This document shows positions 54,915 through 63,316 of a DNA stretch of 64,000 bases, in pieces. Origin of the DNA: JAFEDN01 sp963844565 (GTDB lineage Bacteria; Pseudomonadota; Gammaproteobacteria; Coxiellales; Coxiellaceae); NCBI GenBank assembly GCA_963844565.1, contig CAWJON010000002.1:1550001-1614000 (forward strand), written 5' to 3'. The translations under genes were made by a program, and so were the position numbers. The notes beneath the pieces are model-generated. The model ran no database searches, was not told the DNA's origin, and worked only from the letters and a program-made list of their open reading frames with translations. Each line of letters starts with the position of its first letter. Position 1 is the stretch's first letter.

Positions 54915-55610
54915 TTATTCCAACAAAGTACCCACATCTACCAAGAGGCCAGGCCCCATAGTAGAAGACAAAGTTACTTTTTTGATATAGATACCTTTCG
55001 CGGAAGGAGGTTTAGATTTAATTAAGCCTCCGACAAAAGCTTTAATGTTTTCTTCTAATGATTGGGTTGGTAATTTTATATTACCTATTGAACCATGCAC
55101 CAAACCATTTTTATCATTACGGAATTGAACTTGTCCGCTTTTCGCATTTTTAACCGCGGTTGCAACGTCTGCTGTCACCGTTCCTACTTTAGGATTTGGC
55201 ATTAAACCTCTAGGACCTAAAATTTGTCCCAATGTTCCAACGACTCGCATACTATCAGGTGTTGCAATTAATACTTCAAAATCAAAAGTGCCACCCTTAA
55301 TAATTTCAGCCAAATCTTCAAAGCCAACTATATCTGCACCTGCATTTTTAGCAGCAGTGGCTTTGTCGCCTTGAGCAAAAACAGCAACGCGAATTAGACG
55401 ACCAGTGCCATGCGGCAATACCACAGCTCCGCGTACACCTTGATCTGATTTGCGTGGGTCAATACCCAAATTAACTGCAACATCCACACTCTCAGCGAAT
55501 TTTGCAGTGGCGCATTCTAATAGCAATGCTAAAGCGTCTTTTACCGCATACACTTTACCCAGAGGAGCTTTCGCTTTAATCGCTTCTTGTCTTTTTGAAA
55601 GTTTAGTCAT
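54915..55610 (-). CDS. rplA: 50S ribosomal protein L1
   Basis: Mobile stalk protein at the E site and, in E. coli, repressor of the L11 operon. From the ATG at 55610 the product has 231 residues (E. coli 234), beginning MTKLSKRQEAIKAKAPLGKV; GQILGPRGLMPNPKVGTVT near 125 is the L1 signature. The open frame extends to an ATG at 55661, but that would add 17 unrelated residues inside rplK. It begins 1 bp after the rplK stop. Confidence 0.98.
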   Translation of the reverse strand: MTKLSKRQEAIKAKAPLGKVYAVKDALALLLECATAKFAESVDVAVNLGIDPRKSDQGVRGAVVLPHGTGRLIRVAVFAQGDKATAAKNAGADIVGFEDLAEIIKGGTFDFEVLIATPDSMRVVGTLGQILGPRGLMPNPKVGTVTADVATAVKNAKSGQVQFRNDKNGLVHGSIGNIKLPTQSLEENIKAFVGGLIKSKPPSAKGIYIKKVTLSSTMGPGLLVDVGTLLE

Positions 55611-55611
55611 G

Positions 55612-56046
55612 TTATTCCACTCCCTCAACTTCAAGACCCATACTGCGCGCAGAACCTGCAATAGTGCGGATTGCGGCCTCTAAACTACTTGCGGTAAGGT
55701 CTGGTAGTTTTAATTTAGCAATTTCCTCGAGCTGCGCACGAGTCACTTTACCCACTTTATTTTTGTTCGGAATAGCGCTGCCTTTGGGTATTTTGGCTGC
55801 TTTTTTCAATAAAACAGAAGCCGGCGGCGTTTTAACAAGAAATGAAAAACTTCGGTCTGAGAAAACCGTGATGATAACGGATACCGGAAGACCTTTTTCC
55901 AGACCTTGGGTCTGAGCATTAAATTGTTTACAAAATTCCATGATATTAACACCATGTTGACCTAACGCTGGTCCAACCGGTGGACTTGGATTCGCTTCTT
56001 GAGCCTTTACTTGTAATTTTATAGATCCACTGATTTTTTTTGCCAT
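55612..56046 (-). CDS. rplK: 50S ribosomal protein L11
   Basis: GTPase-centre protein needed for the stringent response through RelA. The 144 residues start MAKKISGSIKLQVKAQEANP and contain PPVGPALGQHGVNIMEFCKQ, the L11 signature, and the end TIAGSARSMGLEVEG. E. coli L11 has 142 residues. The ATG at 56046 is preferred over one at 56067 that adds seven residues. Confidence 0.98.
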   Translation of the reverse strand: MAKKISGSIKLQVKAQEANPSPPVGPALGQHGVNIMEFCKQFNAQTQGLEKGLPVSVIITVFSDRSFSFLVKTPPASVLLKKAAKIPKGSAIPNKNKVGKVTRAQLEEIAKLKLPDLTASSLEAAIRTIAGSARSMGLEVEGVE

Positions 56047-56111
56047 ATTTACTCCAAACGGGTTCAAACGCTTTAAATAAGCTCCCCGTGGTTTATGTTC
56101 TTCGCATTTAT

Positions 56112-56197
56112 TTATATCCTTCGCATCAGGAAACCTGATGCTCGGAATGAAGGGGGAGAATGCGATTCTCCCCCTTACGATCCCCCATCGCGCAGGT
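56112..56197. repeat. Palindromic intergenic repeat, copy 7
   Basis: TATCCTTCGCATCAGGAAACCTGATGCTCGG (in part a stem, CATCAGG/CCTGATG), then AAGGGGGAGAATG-CGATTCTCCCCCTT and ACGATCCCCCATCGCGCA. It fills most of the 193-bp gap between nusG and rplK, inside the operon. Confidence 0.8.
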
Positions 56198-56239
56198 TAC
56201 TCCCTGCTAACGGGGTTATTTTTTTATTTTCAGCTTATA

Positions 56240-56785
56240 TTATCCTTTTTCTACTTGATCAAATTCAAGTTCGACTGGGGTTGCACGGCCAAAAATTGAT
56301 ACGGAAACACGTAAACGATTTTTTTCGTAATTCACATCTTCTACTACCCCGTTAAAGTCCGCAAACGGACCTTCGGTTACACGAACCACTTCACCGGGTT
56401 CAAAAAGCACTTTGGGTTTAGGCTTAGATTCGCCTTCTTCCACGCGCCGCAGAATAGATGCAGCTTCCTGATCACTAATGGGTGCAGGTTTATCTGCAGT
56501 GCCACCAATAAAGCCCAAAACTTTTGGCACACTTTTAACAAAGTGCCAAGTTTGTTCATCCATAGTCATTTGCATCAACACATAACCTGGAAAAAATTTG
56601 CGTTCGCTTTTGCGTTTTTGTCCGCGGTGCATTGCAATGACTTCTTCGGTAGGAACAATAATTTCAGCAAATCGATCTTCAAGACCCATCATTTGCATTC
56701 TTTGGCGTAAGGTTTTGACAACGTAATTTTCAAAACCGGAATAGACGTGTACGACGTACCAACGCTTTGTTTGTTCTGTTGTCAT
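56240..56785 (-). CDS. nusG: Transcription termination/antitermination protein NusG
   Basis: Binds RNA polymerase and couples it to Rho or to the ribosome. The 181 residues equal the E. coli length and start with KRWYVVHVYSGFENYVVKTL; the NGN domain contains PGYVLMQMTMDEQTWHFVK and the KOW domain EPGEVVRVTEGPFADFNGVV. It follows secE by 6 bp. Confidence 0.98.
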   Translation of the reverse strand: MTTEQTKRWYVVHVYSGFENYVVKTLRQRMQMMGLEDRFAEIIVPTEEVIAMHRGQKRKSERKFFPGYVLMQMTMDEQTWHFVKSVPKVLGFIGGTADKPAPISDQEAASILRRVEEGESKPKPKVLFEPGEVVRVTEGPFADFNGVVEDVNYEKNRLRVSVSIFGRATPVELEFDQVEKG

Positions 56786-56791
56786 CGTTTT

Positions 56792-57190
56792 TTAACCTCG
56801 TTGACCTGTCACTAGACTTACCGCCCAGAAAAAGAATGTATCTAAACCCCATAACACTAAGGCTGTAACGACCACCATCGCAACTACAACCAACGTTGTT
56901 TGGATCGTTTCTTGCCGTGTCGGCCACGTTACTTTTCTTAGTTCGCCGCGAGCAGCCTTGATAAACGACCACGCTTGCCGACCTTTTTTTGTCCAAAAAG
57001 CAATGGCAACAATAACAATCAGCAATACCAGCCCAGCTGCTGCTCGAATTCCCCAAGCAACTTGGGAATAATAATAATTTGCTACAATGCCCGCTATCAA
57101 TAGCAAGAAAACCAACAGCCATTTAAAACGGTCAAACATCGGCTGTTCTTGTTGCTCAGCCGGTTGCATACCCGTTTGCTTTCCTTTCAT
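56792..57190 (-). CDS. secE: Protein translocase subunit SecE
   Basis: Clamps SecY in the Sec translocon. The 132 residues have three hydrophobic helices, like E. coli SecE (127): about 25-40, 50-66 and 104-122. The conserved amphipathic segment is AARGELRKVTWPTRQETIQT. It is encoded directly after tRNA-Trp and before nusG, the usual order. Confidence 0.97.
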   Translation of the reverse strand: MKGKQTGMQPAEQQEQPMFDRFKWLLVFLLLIAGIVANYYYSQVAWGIRAAAGLVLLIVIVAIAFWTKKGRQAWSFIKAARGELRKVTWPTRQETIQTTLVVVAMVVVTALVLWGLDTFFFWAVSLVTGQRG

Positions 57191-57230
57191 AATTCTCTCA
57201 CCATTTGTCGCTCAGCATCTCGACATATCT

Positions 57231-57306
57231 TGGCAGGCCAGGAGGGAATCGAACCCCCAACCTGCGGTTTTGGAGACCGCCGCTCTGCCAATTGAGCTAC
57301 TGGCCT
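57231..57306 (-). tRNA. tRNA-Trp (CCA anticodon)
   Basis: The cloverleaf starts AGGCCAGTAGCTCAATTGGC and ends with GGCCTG; the anticodon loop CTCCAAA carries CCA. The acceptor AGGCCAG pairs with CTGGCCT, and the 3' CCA is encoded (TGG at 57231-57233 on the plus strand). Located 40 bp before secE. Confidence 0.95.
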
Positions 57307-57336
57307 AGTTGTTGTTGATAGCCCACACTAGCCTTG

Positions 57337-57409
<73 letters not shown>

Positions 57410-57433
57410 TTACTATAATTTCTGCCTTCTCGA

Positions 57434-57504
57434 AGCGGGTGATGGGAATCGAACCCACGCTATCAGCTTGGAAGGCTGAAGTTCTACCATTGAACTACAC
57501 CCGC
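57434..57504 (-). tRNA. tRNA-Gly (TCC anticodon)
   Basis: Starts GCGGGTGTAGTTCAATGGTA; the anticodon loop CTTCCAA gives TCC. The acceptor GCGGGTG pairs with CACCCGC. The usual position between tRNA-Tyr and tRNA-Thr. Confidence 0.95.
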
Positions 57505-57542
57505 TTCCGGAAAACAGATCCGCTGTTTCCTGACTTTCAACC

Positions 57543-57624
57543 TGGAGGGGGAAGGATTCGAACCTTCGAAGGCAGAGCCGTCAGATTTACAGTCTGATCC
57601 CTTTGACCGCTCGGGAACCCCTCC
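57543..57624 (-). tRNA. tRNA-Tyr (GTA anticodon)
   Basis: A class II tRNA with long variable arm; starts GGAGGGGTTCCCGAGCGGTC and has the anticodon GTA in CAGACTGTAAATCTG. The acceptor GGAGGGG pairs with CCCCTCC. First of the four-tRNA cluster, 24 bp after the phosphopantetheinyl transferase stop. Confidence 0.95.
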
Positions 57625-57648
57625 TGAAAACAAGGCGGCTATTGTCAA

Positions 57649-58347
57649 TCAATATTGAATCAATGTCAACTTTTTTTGTTTTGGCAACGCCAAAGCGGCC
57701 GCGTATTCCGAGGAAATATGGATATCTGATAGTATCCATTCCCCTACTTTCACTGGACTGCTTTGCAGGGTGCTTACATTAAAATTAGATAACGGATGAC
57801 TCAGTCCTTTACCCAGCGCTTTGATATAAGCTTCTTTCCGGACCCACATTTTATAAAATATGCTTATCTGCTCTGAGGATGGTACCTGTAAAAGTTGTTC
57901 ATGCTCTTCTTTGGAGAAAAAGCGTGCAGACAACTCCAAAAAAGGAATTTCCGGGTTAATCCATTCTACATCAATTCCAATTTCCACATCCTGAGTAAAC
58001 CCAAACAATGCCAGATCTTTTGAATGCGATAAATTAAAAAAAATTTTGAATGGGAGCTCATTTATCAGATAAGGTTTGCCGTATTCATTGAGATAAAAAG
58101 AGAATTGATCTGGCGGTAAAGACAAATACCGTGAGAGAATCATCCGCAACAACACATGAGACCAAATAAAATTATGTCGATGCTCCTCTTTCACCAATCG
58201 GTGAGCACGCTGTTGTTCTTCAGCTGAAAGTAATGCCACTTTATCCGGGGGTGGGGCTGGAAACTCATTTAATCCTGTCTTCCAAAGATGGACTTCTCCA
58301 GAATTTAAAAACAAGTTCTCTCTCGCGAGTCGCCAAACGCTATTCAT
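57649..58347 (-). CDS. Sfp-type 4'-phosphopantetheinyl transferase
   Basis: Transfers phosphopantetheine from CoA to a serine on carrier proteins. The 232 residues show the Sfp/AcpT signatures: an LNEYGKPYL motif near 86, the NLSHSKDLALFG segment near 105, the metal-binding GIDVEW (D126, E128) and WVRKEAYIKALGKGL near 168 with a third acidic ligand (E172). The size is that of Sfp rather than of the smaller AcpS, so polyketide or non-ribosomal peptide carrier proteins may be substrates, or it may be the cell's only such enzyme. It lies on the same strand just upstream of the tRNA cluster. Confidence 0.88.
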   Translation of the reverse strand: MNSVWRLARENLFLNSGEVHLWKTGLNEFPAPPPDKVALLSAEEQQRAHRLVKEEHRHNFIWSHVLLRMILSRYLSLPPDQFSFYLNEYGKPYLINELPFKIFFNLSHSKDLALFGFTQDVEIGIDVEWINPEIPFLELSARFFSKEEHEQLLQVPSSEQISIFYKMWVRKEAYIKALGKGLSHPLSNFNVSTLQSSPVKVGEWILSDIHISSEYAAALALPKQKKLTLIQY

Positions 58348-58453
58348 GCATTCTTTTTCATATTATATACCCAGGGCATCTGAGTAAGCTTAGTTGAAGG
58401 AAAGAATAATGGCTATTTTGCCATGCCGGTTGGGAAAAAGACAATACATTAAG

Positions 58454-59146
58454 CTATCCTCGCAAATACATTATCGCGTAGTTATCTTCTGATTTCTTTG
58501 CCAATATTGCACAGTTTACTATAATTTGTATGTTTTTTCTTAATGCTTTGCTTTGAGGATTTTTCTCTAATTTTTTTAAACAACCAGAAAAACTACTATC
58601 CTCATCTATATTTTCAACTAAACTAATTCTTTTATCGTCCCCCAATTGATTTAATCTTTTAAAAGTTAGAATTTTTAACTGGAGTAATTTTTGCACGTCA
58701 GGGTTAGATAAGATTTCAGTTAAATTACTTTTAGTCCCGGCAAACTTGAAATCTGGCGTATTAGTCTTAAGTATGGTTATGCATTTTTGTATTTCAGTTT
58801 TCTTATTTTCAGAAAAATAATCAAAACCTTTTTTATCCATAAGAAGAAATTCAGGTTTTCTTAGCTTAGGTTGATTAATAAAAACATCTCTATAAATTTT
58901 CCCTGATGGGTTTATCAAATAACTAGCCCAAAAAATATTGTTCTTACCGCATTTATTAAATAAATGACAAACTAAAACTATACTCGTTACTACAGATTTA
59001 AGATCAGAAAAAGTGAACAAATAGCAAATTAACTCATCCGGTATTTTTTGAAAATTTATCACTAACTCTGTAGTCTTAGATTCTGTTACTGCATTCGTGT
59101 TTTTATTGTTTAATAAATTGAATAGATTGTTGAAGAAGACTTTCAT
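58454..59146 (-). CDS. F-box-domain protein, probable effector
   Basis: The 230-residue protein has an F-box-like motif at about 32-78: FQKIPDELICYLFTFSDLKS, then VCHLFNKC and the terminal FWASYL with the Trp at 73. F-box domains are eukaryotic adaptors that bind Skp1 in SCF ubiquitin ligases. In bacteria they are known mainly in translocated effectors of Legionella and relatives. The rest (80-230) is helical, lysine- and asparagine-rich, with no recognised repeats. There is no signal peptide, as expected for a type IV substrate. The gene is clearly AT-richer than gpsA and the transferase beside it. Effector status is inference from domain and taxonomy. Confidence 0.68.
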   Translation of the reverse strand: MKVFFNNLFNLLNNKNTNAVTESKTTELVINFQKIPDELICYLFTFSDLKSVVTSIVLVCHLFNKCGKNNIFWASYLINPSGKIYRDVFINQPKLRKPEFLLMDKKGFDYFSENKKTEIQKCITILKTNTPDFKFAGTKSNLTEILSNPDVQKLLQLKILTFKRLNQLGDDKRISLVENIDEDSSFSGCLKKLEKNPQSKALRKNIQIIVNCAILAKKSEDNYAIMYLRG

Positions 59147-59286
59147 TTTACCTCTTTTTACTTTATGTACTTTTTACTTCATTTTTCTTTCTAAAAATGC
59201 TTACTTTTATACAATTGCAAAATTTATCTTGAAAGTCAAGGATATTGTTTCAATTCGCCACGGTTTTTCTAATCGTGATTTTTCAT

Positions 59287-60291
59287 TTACTCAGTTTGTA
59301 AAACCCGATCAAATAACTGACTTACTGCTTGAATTGGCGAAAAAGCTTCGAATAATATGTTGTAAACCTGTTTCGTGATTGGCATTTCAATTTTAAATTC
59401 TTGCGATAAATGCCAAACTGTACGAGTATTGCTTAATCCCTCAATGGCCCCTCCCACTTGGCTCTGCGCTTGTTCGCAAGTTGCTCCTGCTCCAATTGCT
59501 AATCCTAAACGGCGGTTACGCGACTGATTGTCGGTACAGGTCAATACTAAATCGCCGATACCGGCTAAGCTCATAATAGTATTAGCTGAAGCACCCAGAC
59601 TGACAATAAATCTAGACATTTCTGCTAAACCTCGGGTAATTAAGGCGCTACGCGCATTCGCGCCTAACTTTAAGCCATCACTAATTCCTACTCCAATCGC
59701 TAAAATATTTTTTATTACACCGCATAATTGCACACCAATTAAATCGTTATTTTCATAAACTCTAAAATTAATGCCATGAAAACGGGTAATTAAATCGCGA
59801 ACAAAGTTTCGCTGATTTCCACTCAAACTGATAGCAGTCGGCAGTCCCAGCGCTACTTCATGAGCAAAACTGGGGCCAGATAAAATAGCCATGGGCGTGT
59901 TTTGTCCCATCGTGTCAGCTATGACCTGATGTAATAATTTTCCGGTTTTAGGTTCAAGACCCTTAGTACCCCAAGCAATACGAATATTATTACCAGCTAT
60001 TGAATGAACACGATTAACAACTTCCGAGAACGATCGACTGGGAACAGCAATTAAGATGTCACTGACATTATGCAAACAAGCAGATAAATCATCCTCAAGG
60101 ATTAAATTGTGAGGTAAGTTTATATTGGGTAAATAAGCGCGGTTTTGATGATGCTCGCGCATCTGTGCAATTTGATTAGGATCATTACCCCACAATTTTA
60201 CACTATTGCCATTTCTCAGTAACAACAGGGCCAATGCAGTGCCCCACGCACCTGCGCCTAAAACTGCAATCGGTGTTTTTATTTCAAACAT
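59287..60291 (-). CDS. gpsA: Glycerol-3-phosphate dehydrogenase [NAD(P)+]
   Basis: Reduces dihydroxyacetone phosphate to glycerol-3-phosphate for phospholipids. From the ATG at 60291 it has 334 residues (E. coli 339). The Rossmann motif is AVLGAGAWGTALALLLLRNG near 9, with SRSFSEV and GTKGLEPKTGKLLHQ in the middle and the catalytic GVIKNILAIGVGISDGLKLG near 190. An upstream ATG at 60372 adds 27 residues that overlap secB and do not fit the family. It follows secB by 13 bp. Confidence 0.96.
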   Translation of the reverse strand: MFEIKTPIAVLGAGAWGTALALLLLRNGNSVKLWGNDPNQIAQMREHHQNRAYLPNINLPHNLILEDDLSACLHNVSDILIAVPSRSFSEVVNRVHSIAGNNIRIAWGTKGLEPKTGKLLHQVIADTMGQNTPMAILSGPSFAHEVALGLPTAISLSGNQRNFVRDLITRFHGINFRVYENNDLIGVQLCGVIKNILAIGVGISDGLKLGANARSALITRGLAEMSRFIVSLGASANTIMSLAGIGDLVLTCTDNQSRNRRLGLAIGAGATCEQAQSQVGGAIEGLSNTRTVWHLSQEFKIEMPITKQVYNILFEAFSPIQAVSQLFDRVLQTE

Positions 60292-60304
60292 CAAAGTCGT
60301 GAGA

Positions 60305-60811
60305 CTAGTTCTTTTTGTCTTCACTTTCCGTTGGTTTTTGCTGTTGCTGATGTTGTTCATACAGCGCATCAAAATTAACTGGGGTTAAATATAGCTGAGG
60401 AAAACCCGCATGCATGACCATCTCAGTCACTACTGCACGTGCGTAAGGGTACAAAATGTTTGGACAAAAAGCACCGAGCATCGGTCGTATTTCTGCTTCT
60501 GTAAAGCCTTGTAAGCTAAAGATCCCAGCTTGTTTCACTTCCACTAAGAAAGCAGTGTCCTCTTTTACCTTGACGGTAATGGTAACTGTGAGAACCACTT
60601 CGTAGGTATCTTTTTCTAAGGGTTCCGCTTTAGTCCCTAAATCGATATTCATTTCCGGCTCCCATTTTTTTAAGAAAATTTTCGGACTGCTGGGAGCTTC
60701 TAAAGATAAATCTTTAACATAAAGACGTTGGATGCCAAATTGTCTTTGTTGATTTTCACTCGTGTTACTTTGTGCACCATTCTGTTGGGAATTGATATTA
60801 GTATCAGCCAT
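60305..60811 (-). CDS. secB: Protein-export chaperone SecB
   Basis: Cytoplasmic tetrameric chaperone that hands precursors to SecA. The 168 residues (E. coli 155) include FGIQRLYVKDLSLEAPSSPK, YEVVLTVTITVKVKEDTAFL, and the signature LYPYARAVVTEMVMHAGFPQ. The N-terminus and C-terminus are Gln/Asn-rich extensions. Gene order rhodanese-grxC-secB-gpsA is the common gammaproteobacterial one. Confidence 0.96.
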   Translation of the reverse strand: MADTNINSQQNGAQSNTSENQQRQFGIQRLYVKDLSLEAPSSPKIFLKKWEPEMNIDLGTKAEPLEKDTYEVVLTVTITVKVKEDTAFLVEVKQAGIFSLQGFTEAEIRPMLGAFCPNILYPYARAVVTEMVMHAGFPQLYLTPVNFDALYEQHQQQQKPTESEDKKN

Positions 60812-60821
60812 TTATATTCTC

Positions 60822-61079
60822 CTAAGATAAAATTTTGTCTAATTGTCCTGATTGTTCACAAGCCCAAAGATCATCAAAACCACCAATGAGCTTGTCGTCA
60901 ATTAAAATTTCAGGAATCGTACGCCGCCCAGTCCGTTCCATCATCTCTGCTCGTTTATCTGGGTTTAAATCGACGCGAATCTCTTCATAAACGATTCCTT
61001 TGCGATCCAACAGCTGTTTAGCCTGATGACAATAAGGGCAGTAATCAGCTGTATAAATTTCAACTTTGTGTTCCATCAC
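60822..61079 (-). CDS. grxC: Glutaredoxin 3
   Basis: Small glutathione-dependent thiol reductase. The 85 residues include VEIYTADYCPYCHQAKQLLD with the CPYC active site (C15, C18), RTIPEILIDDKLIGGFDDL with the cis-Pro, and normal length. It overlaps the upstream rhodanese stop by 4 bp and precedes secB by 10 bp. A second ATG one codon in is equally possible. Confidence 0.95.
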   Translation of the reverse strand: MMEHKVEIYTADYCPYCHQAKQLLDRKGIVYEEIRVDLNPDKRAEMMERTGRRTIPEILIDDKLIGGFDDLWACEQSGQLDKILS

Positions 61080-61522
61080 TTTTTAACCAAAGGTAATTGG
61101 GCAGATTTCCAAGCTTGCATACCACCGTTTAACACATGAACTTGTTCAATATTTTGTTTTTTTAGACTCGCAGCGACAACCGCTGATTTCTGCCCATTTT
61201 CGCAAACCAAAACAATGGGCTGCTTTTCATATTTTTTAATTTTAGCCGGATCTTTTTCCAAATCAACCTGGGAAATATTCACGGCTCCTACAATATGGCC
61301 GGATTGAAAAGCTTCTCGTGGTCGAATATCGATCACGATGGCGTTATCTCGATTAAGCATTTCTACAACACGCTGCGGATTAATTTTATTCATTAAACCT
61401 TTTGTACGCGCTTCTTCAATCAGTAGCAAAGCAATCAAGAGGATTAATAATACACTTAAAAACCAGTGGCTTATAAAAAATTGAATTAGGTCTTGCACAA
61501 ATAATGTCCACATTTTTATCAA
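61076..61522 (-). CDS. Membrane-anchored rhodanese-like protein (YibN type)
   Basis: The 148 residues begin with a transmembrane helix (about 15-36, FLSVLLILLIALLLI) followed by a single rhodanese domain. The active-site loop CENGQKS starts at C107, and IVIDIRPREAFQSGHIVGAV is the conserved CH2A-like region. It heads the rhodanese-grxC-secB-gpsA operon, as yibN does in E. coli. It probably works in sulfur transfer or membrane-protein handling; the exact role is not known. Confidence 0.9.
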   Translation of the reverse strand: MIKMWTLFVQDLIQFFISHWFLSVLLILLIALLLIEEARTKGLMNKINPQRVVEMLNRDNAIVIDIRPREAFQSGHIVGAVNISQVDLEKDPAKIKKYEKQPIVLVCENGQKSAVVAASLKKQNIEQVHVLNGGMQAWKSAQLPLVKK

Positions 61523-61569
61523 TGAATCGTGTTAGCCTAGCATAGAAGTATTCTTTAAAAAAGTGTCAT

Positions 61570-61692
61570 AGCAATTCCCATTAACATGGAAATTGCTATT
61601 TTTTGTTTTGATGCTGCGCTCGGCAAAGCCGATGCTCGCACTTAAGAGGGAGAATCACAATTCTCCCTCTTAAGAATCTCCCATCGTGTAAA
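61570..61692. repeat. Palindromic intergenic repeat, copy 8
   Basis: Begins with AGCAATTCCCATTAACATGGAAATTGCT plus a T-run (cited in part as a hairpin), then GCTCGGCAAAGCCGATGCTCG, the core AAGAGGGAGAATCAC-AATTCTCCCTCTT and the tail AAGAATCTCCCATCGTG. A TTTCCCG/CGGGAAG hairpin follows at 61694-61720. It lies between divergent genes, so the hairpin is not at the end of either transcript. Confidence 0.75.
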
Positions 61693-61757
61693 GTTTCCCG
61701 TTTCAATAAAAACGGGAAGTGATATAATATGACTTTCTTTTGAGTGAGGAATATCAG

Positions 61758-63308
61758 ATGAAACATATACCAAAACCAATGGTTTTAATTATTTTAGATG
61801 GCTGGGGTTATCGAGAAAGCAGCAAACACAATCCCATAAAACTGGCTTCCACTCCCAACATTGATCAATTATTTTCAAATCACCCCTGGACCTTGTTAGA
61901 TGCCTCTGGGAAAGCTGTGGGTTTACCAGAAGGGCAAATGGGCAATTCCGAAGTAGGCCATTTACACATTGGCGCTGGCCGCCCTGTTCCTCAAGATTTG
62001 ACCAGAATTAATGACGCAGTGGAGGACGGTAGTTTCCAAAAAAATTCTCATTTTACCAATGCAATTTTGGAAGCAAAACGTACCAATGCAGCAATTCATG
62101 TATTGGGGCTGGTTTCCCCCGGAGGCGTCCATAGCCATGAAGATCATATCAAAGCCTTGATTAAATTACTGGCTGGACAAGGGGTAAAAAAACATTATTT
62201 GCATGCTTTTCTAGATGGGCGAGATGTAGCCCCTCAATCCGCTAAACCTTCTCTGGAAGCAATCGAAAAACTTTATAAGGAACTGGGCAGCGGGCAAATT
62301 GCCAGTATGGTTGGCCGGTACTATGCAATGGATCGTGATCATCGTTGGGAACGAACTGAGAAAGCTTATGATTTACTGACGCTCGGGATTGCGCCCTACA
62401 CGGCAACCACTGCCGTGGCAGGCCTGGAAGCAGCCTATGCTCGCAAAGAAAAAGATGAATTTGTGCAAGCCACCAGCATCCATGCTGCGGATCAACCACC
62501 CATTGATATTCAGGATGGCGATATCGTTATTTTTATTAATTTTCGTGCTGATCGCGCCCGTCAATTATCCTACGCTTTTACTGATCCCAATTTTTCTGGC
62601 TTTCCTCGCAAAGCTAAACCCAAGTTAAATCGATTTATTACCTTAACCCAATACGCTGCAGATCTAAATGCAGAAGTGGCTTACCCTCCTCTATCATTAA
62701 AAAACACGTTGGGAGAATTTTTGTCGACCAAAGGATTGAGTCAGTTACGACTCGCGGAAACAGAAAAATATGCTCATGTGACGTATTTTTTAAATGGTGG
62801 CAATGAAAAACCCTTCCCCAAAGAATCCAGAGATCTTATTCCCTCCCCTAAAGTTCCCACCTATGATTTAAAACCCGAAATGAGTGCTATAGAATTAACT
62901 GATAAGTTTGTTGAAGCCATTCTGGCGCAAACTTATGATGTCATTATCTGTAATTATGCCAATCCTGACATGGTTGGCCATACGGGAATTGAATCTGCTG
63001 CGATCGAAGCGGTGGAAGTGGTCGATACTTGTTTGGGAAGGATTATGGAAAGTCTCAAACAAGTTGGCGGAGAAGCACTCATTACTGCCGATCATGGCAA
63101 TATTGAAGAAATCTACAATGAAAAAGTTCACCAGTCTCACACTGCACATACCATCAATAAAGTTCCTTTGATTTATTTTGGCAGACCGGGGAAATGGCAA
63201 CCCATTGAATCTCCTAGTCTGCAGGATGTTGCACCAACGCTTCTATACTTAATGGATCTTAAAGCCCCAAATGAAATGACCGGGAAAAATTTACTTAAAT
63301 TAGTTTAA
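61758..63308 (+). CDS. gpmI: Cofactor-independent phosphoglycerate mutase
   Basis: Interconverts 2- and 3-phosphoglycerate in glycolysis and gluconeogenesis with two manganese ions. From the ATG at 61758, preceded by GAGGA, it has 516 residues (E. coli 514). The catalytic serine S64 lies in GQMGNSEVGHLHIGAGR; DHR/ITADHGNIEEI near 445 and THTINKVPLIYFG-type HTAHTINKVPLIYF are the metal-binding regions. Start at TTG 61740 would add six residues and is unlikely. envC follows 8 bp later, the common gpmI-envC pair. Confidence 0.96.
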   Translation: MKHIPKPMVLIILDGWGYRESSKHNPIKLASTPNIDQLFSNHPWTLLDASGKAVGLPEGQMGNSEVGHLHIGAGRPVPQDLTRINDAVEDGSFQKNSHFTNAILEAKRTNAAIHVLGLVSPGGVHSHEDHIKALIKLLAGQGVKKHYLHAFLDGRDVAPQSAKPSLEAIEKLYKELGSGQIASMVGRYYAMDRDHRWERTEKAYDLLTLGIAPYTATTAVAGLEAAYARKEKDEFVQATSIHAADQPPIDIQDGDIVIFINFRADRARQLSYAFTDPNFSGFPRKAKPKLNRFITLTQYAADLNAEVAYPPLSLKNTLGEFLSTKGLSQLRLAETEKYAHVTYFLNGGNEKPFPKESRDLIPSPKVPTYDLKPEMSAIELTDKFVEAILAQTYDVIICNYANPDMVGHTGIESAAIEAVEVVDTCLGRIMESLKQVGGEALITADHGNIEEIYNEKVHQSHTAHTINKVPLIYFGRPGKWQPIESPSLQDVAPTLLYLMDLKAPNEMTGKNLLKLV

Positions 63309-63316
63309 TTGATTGA

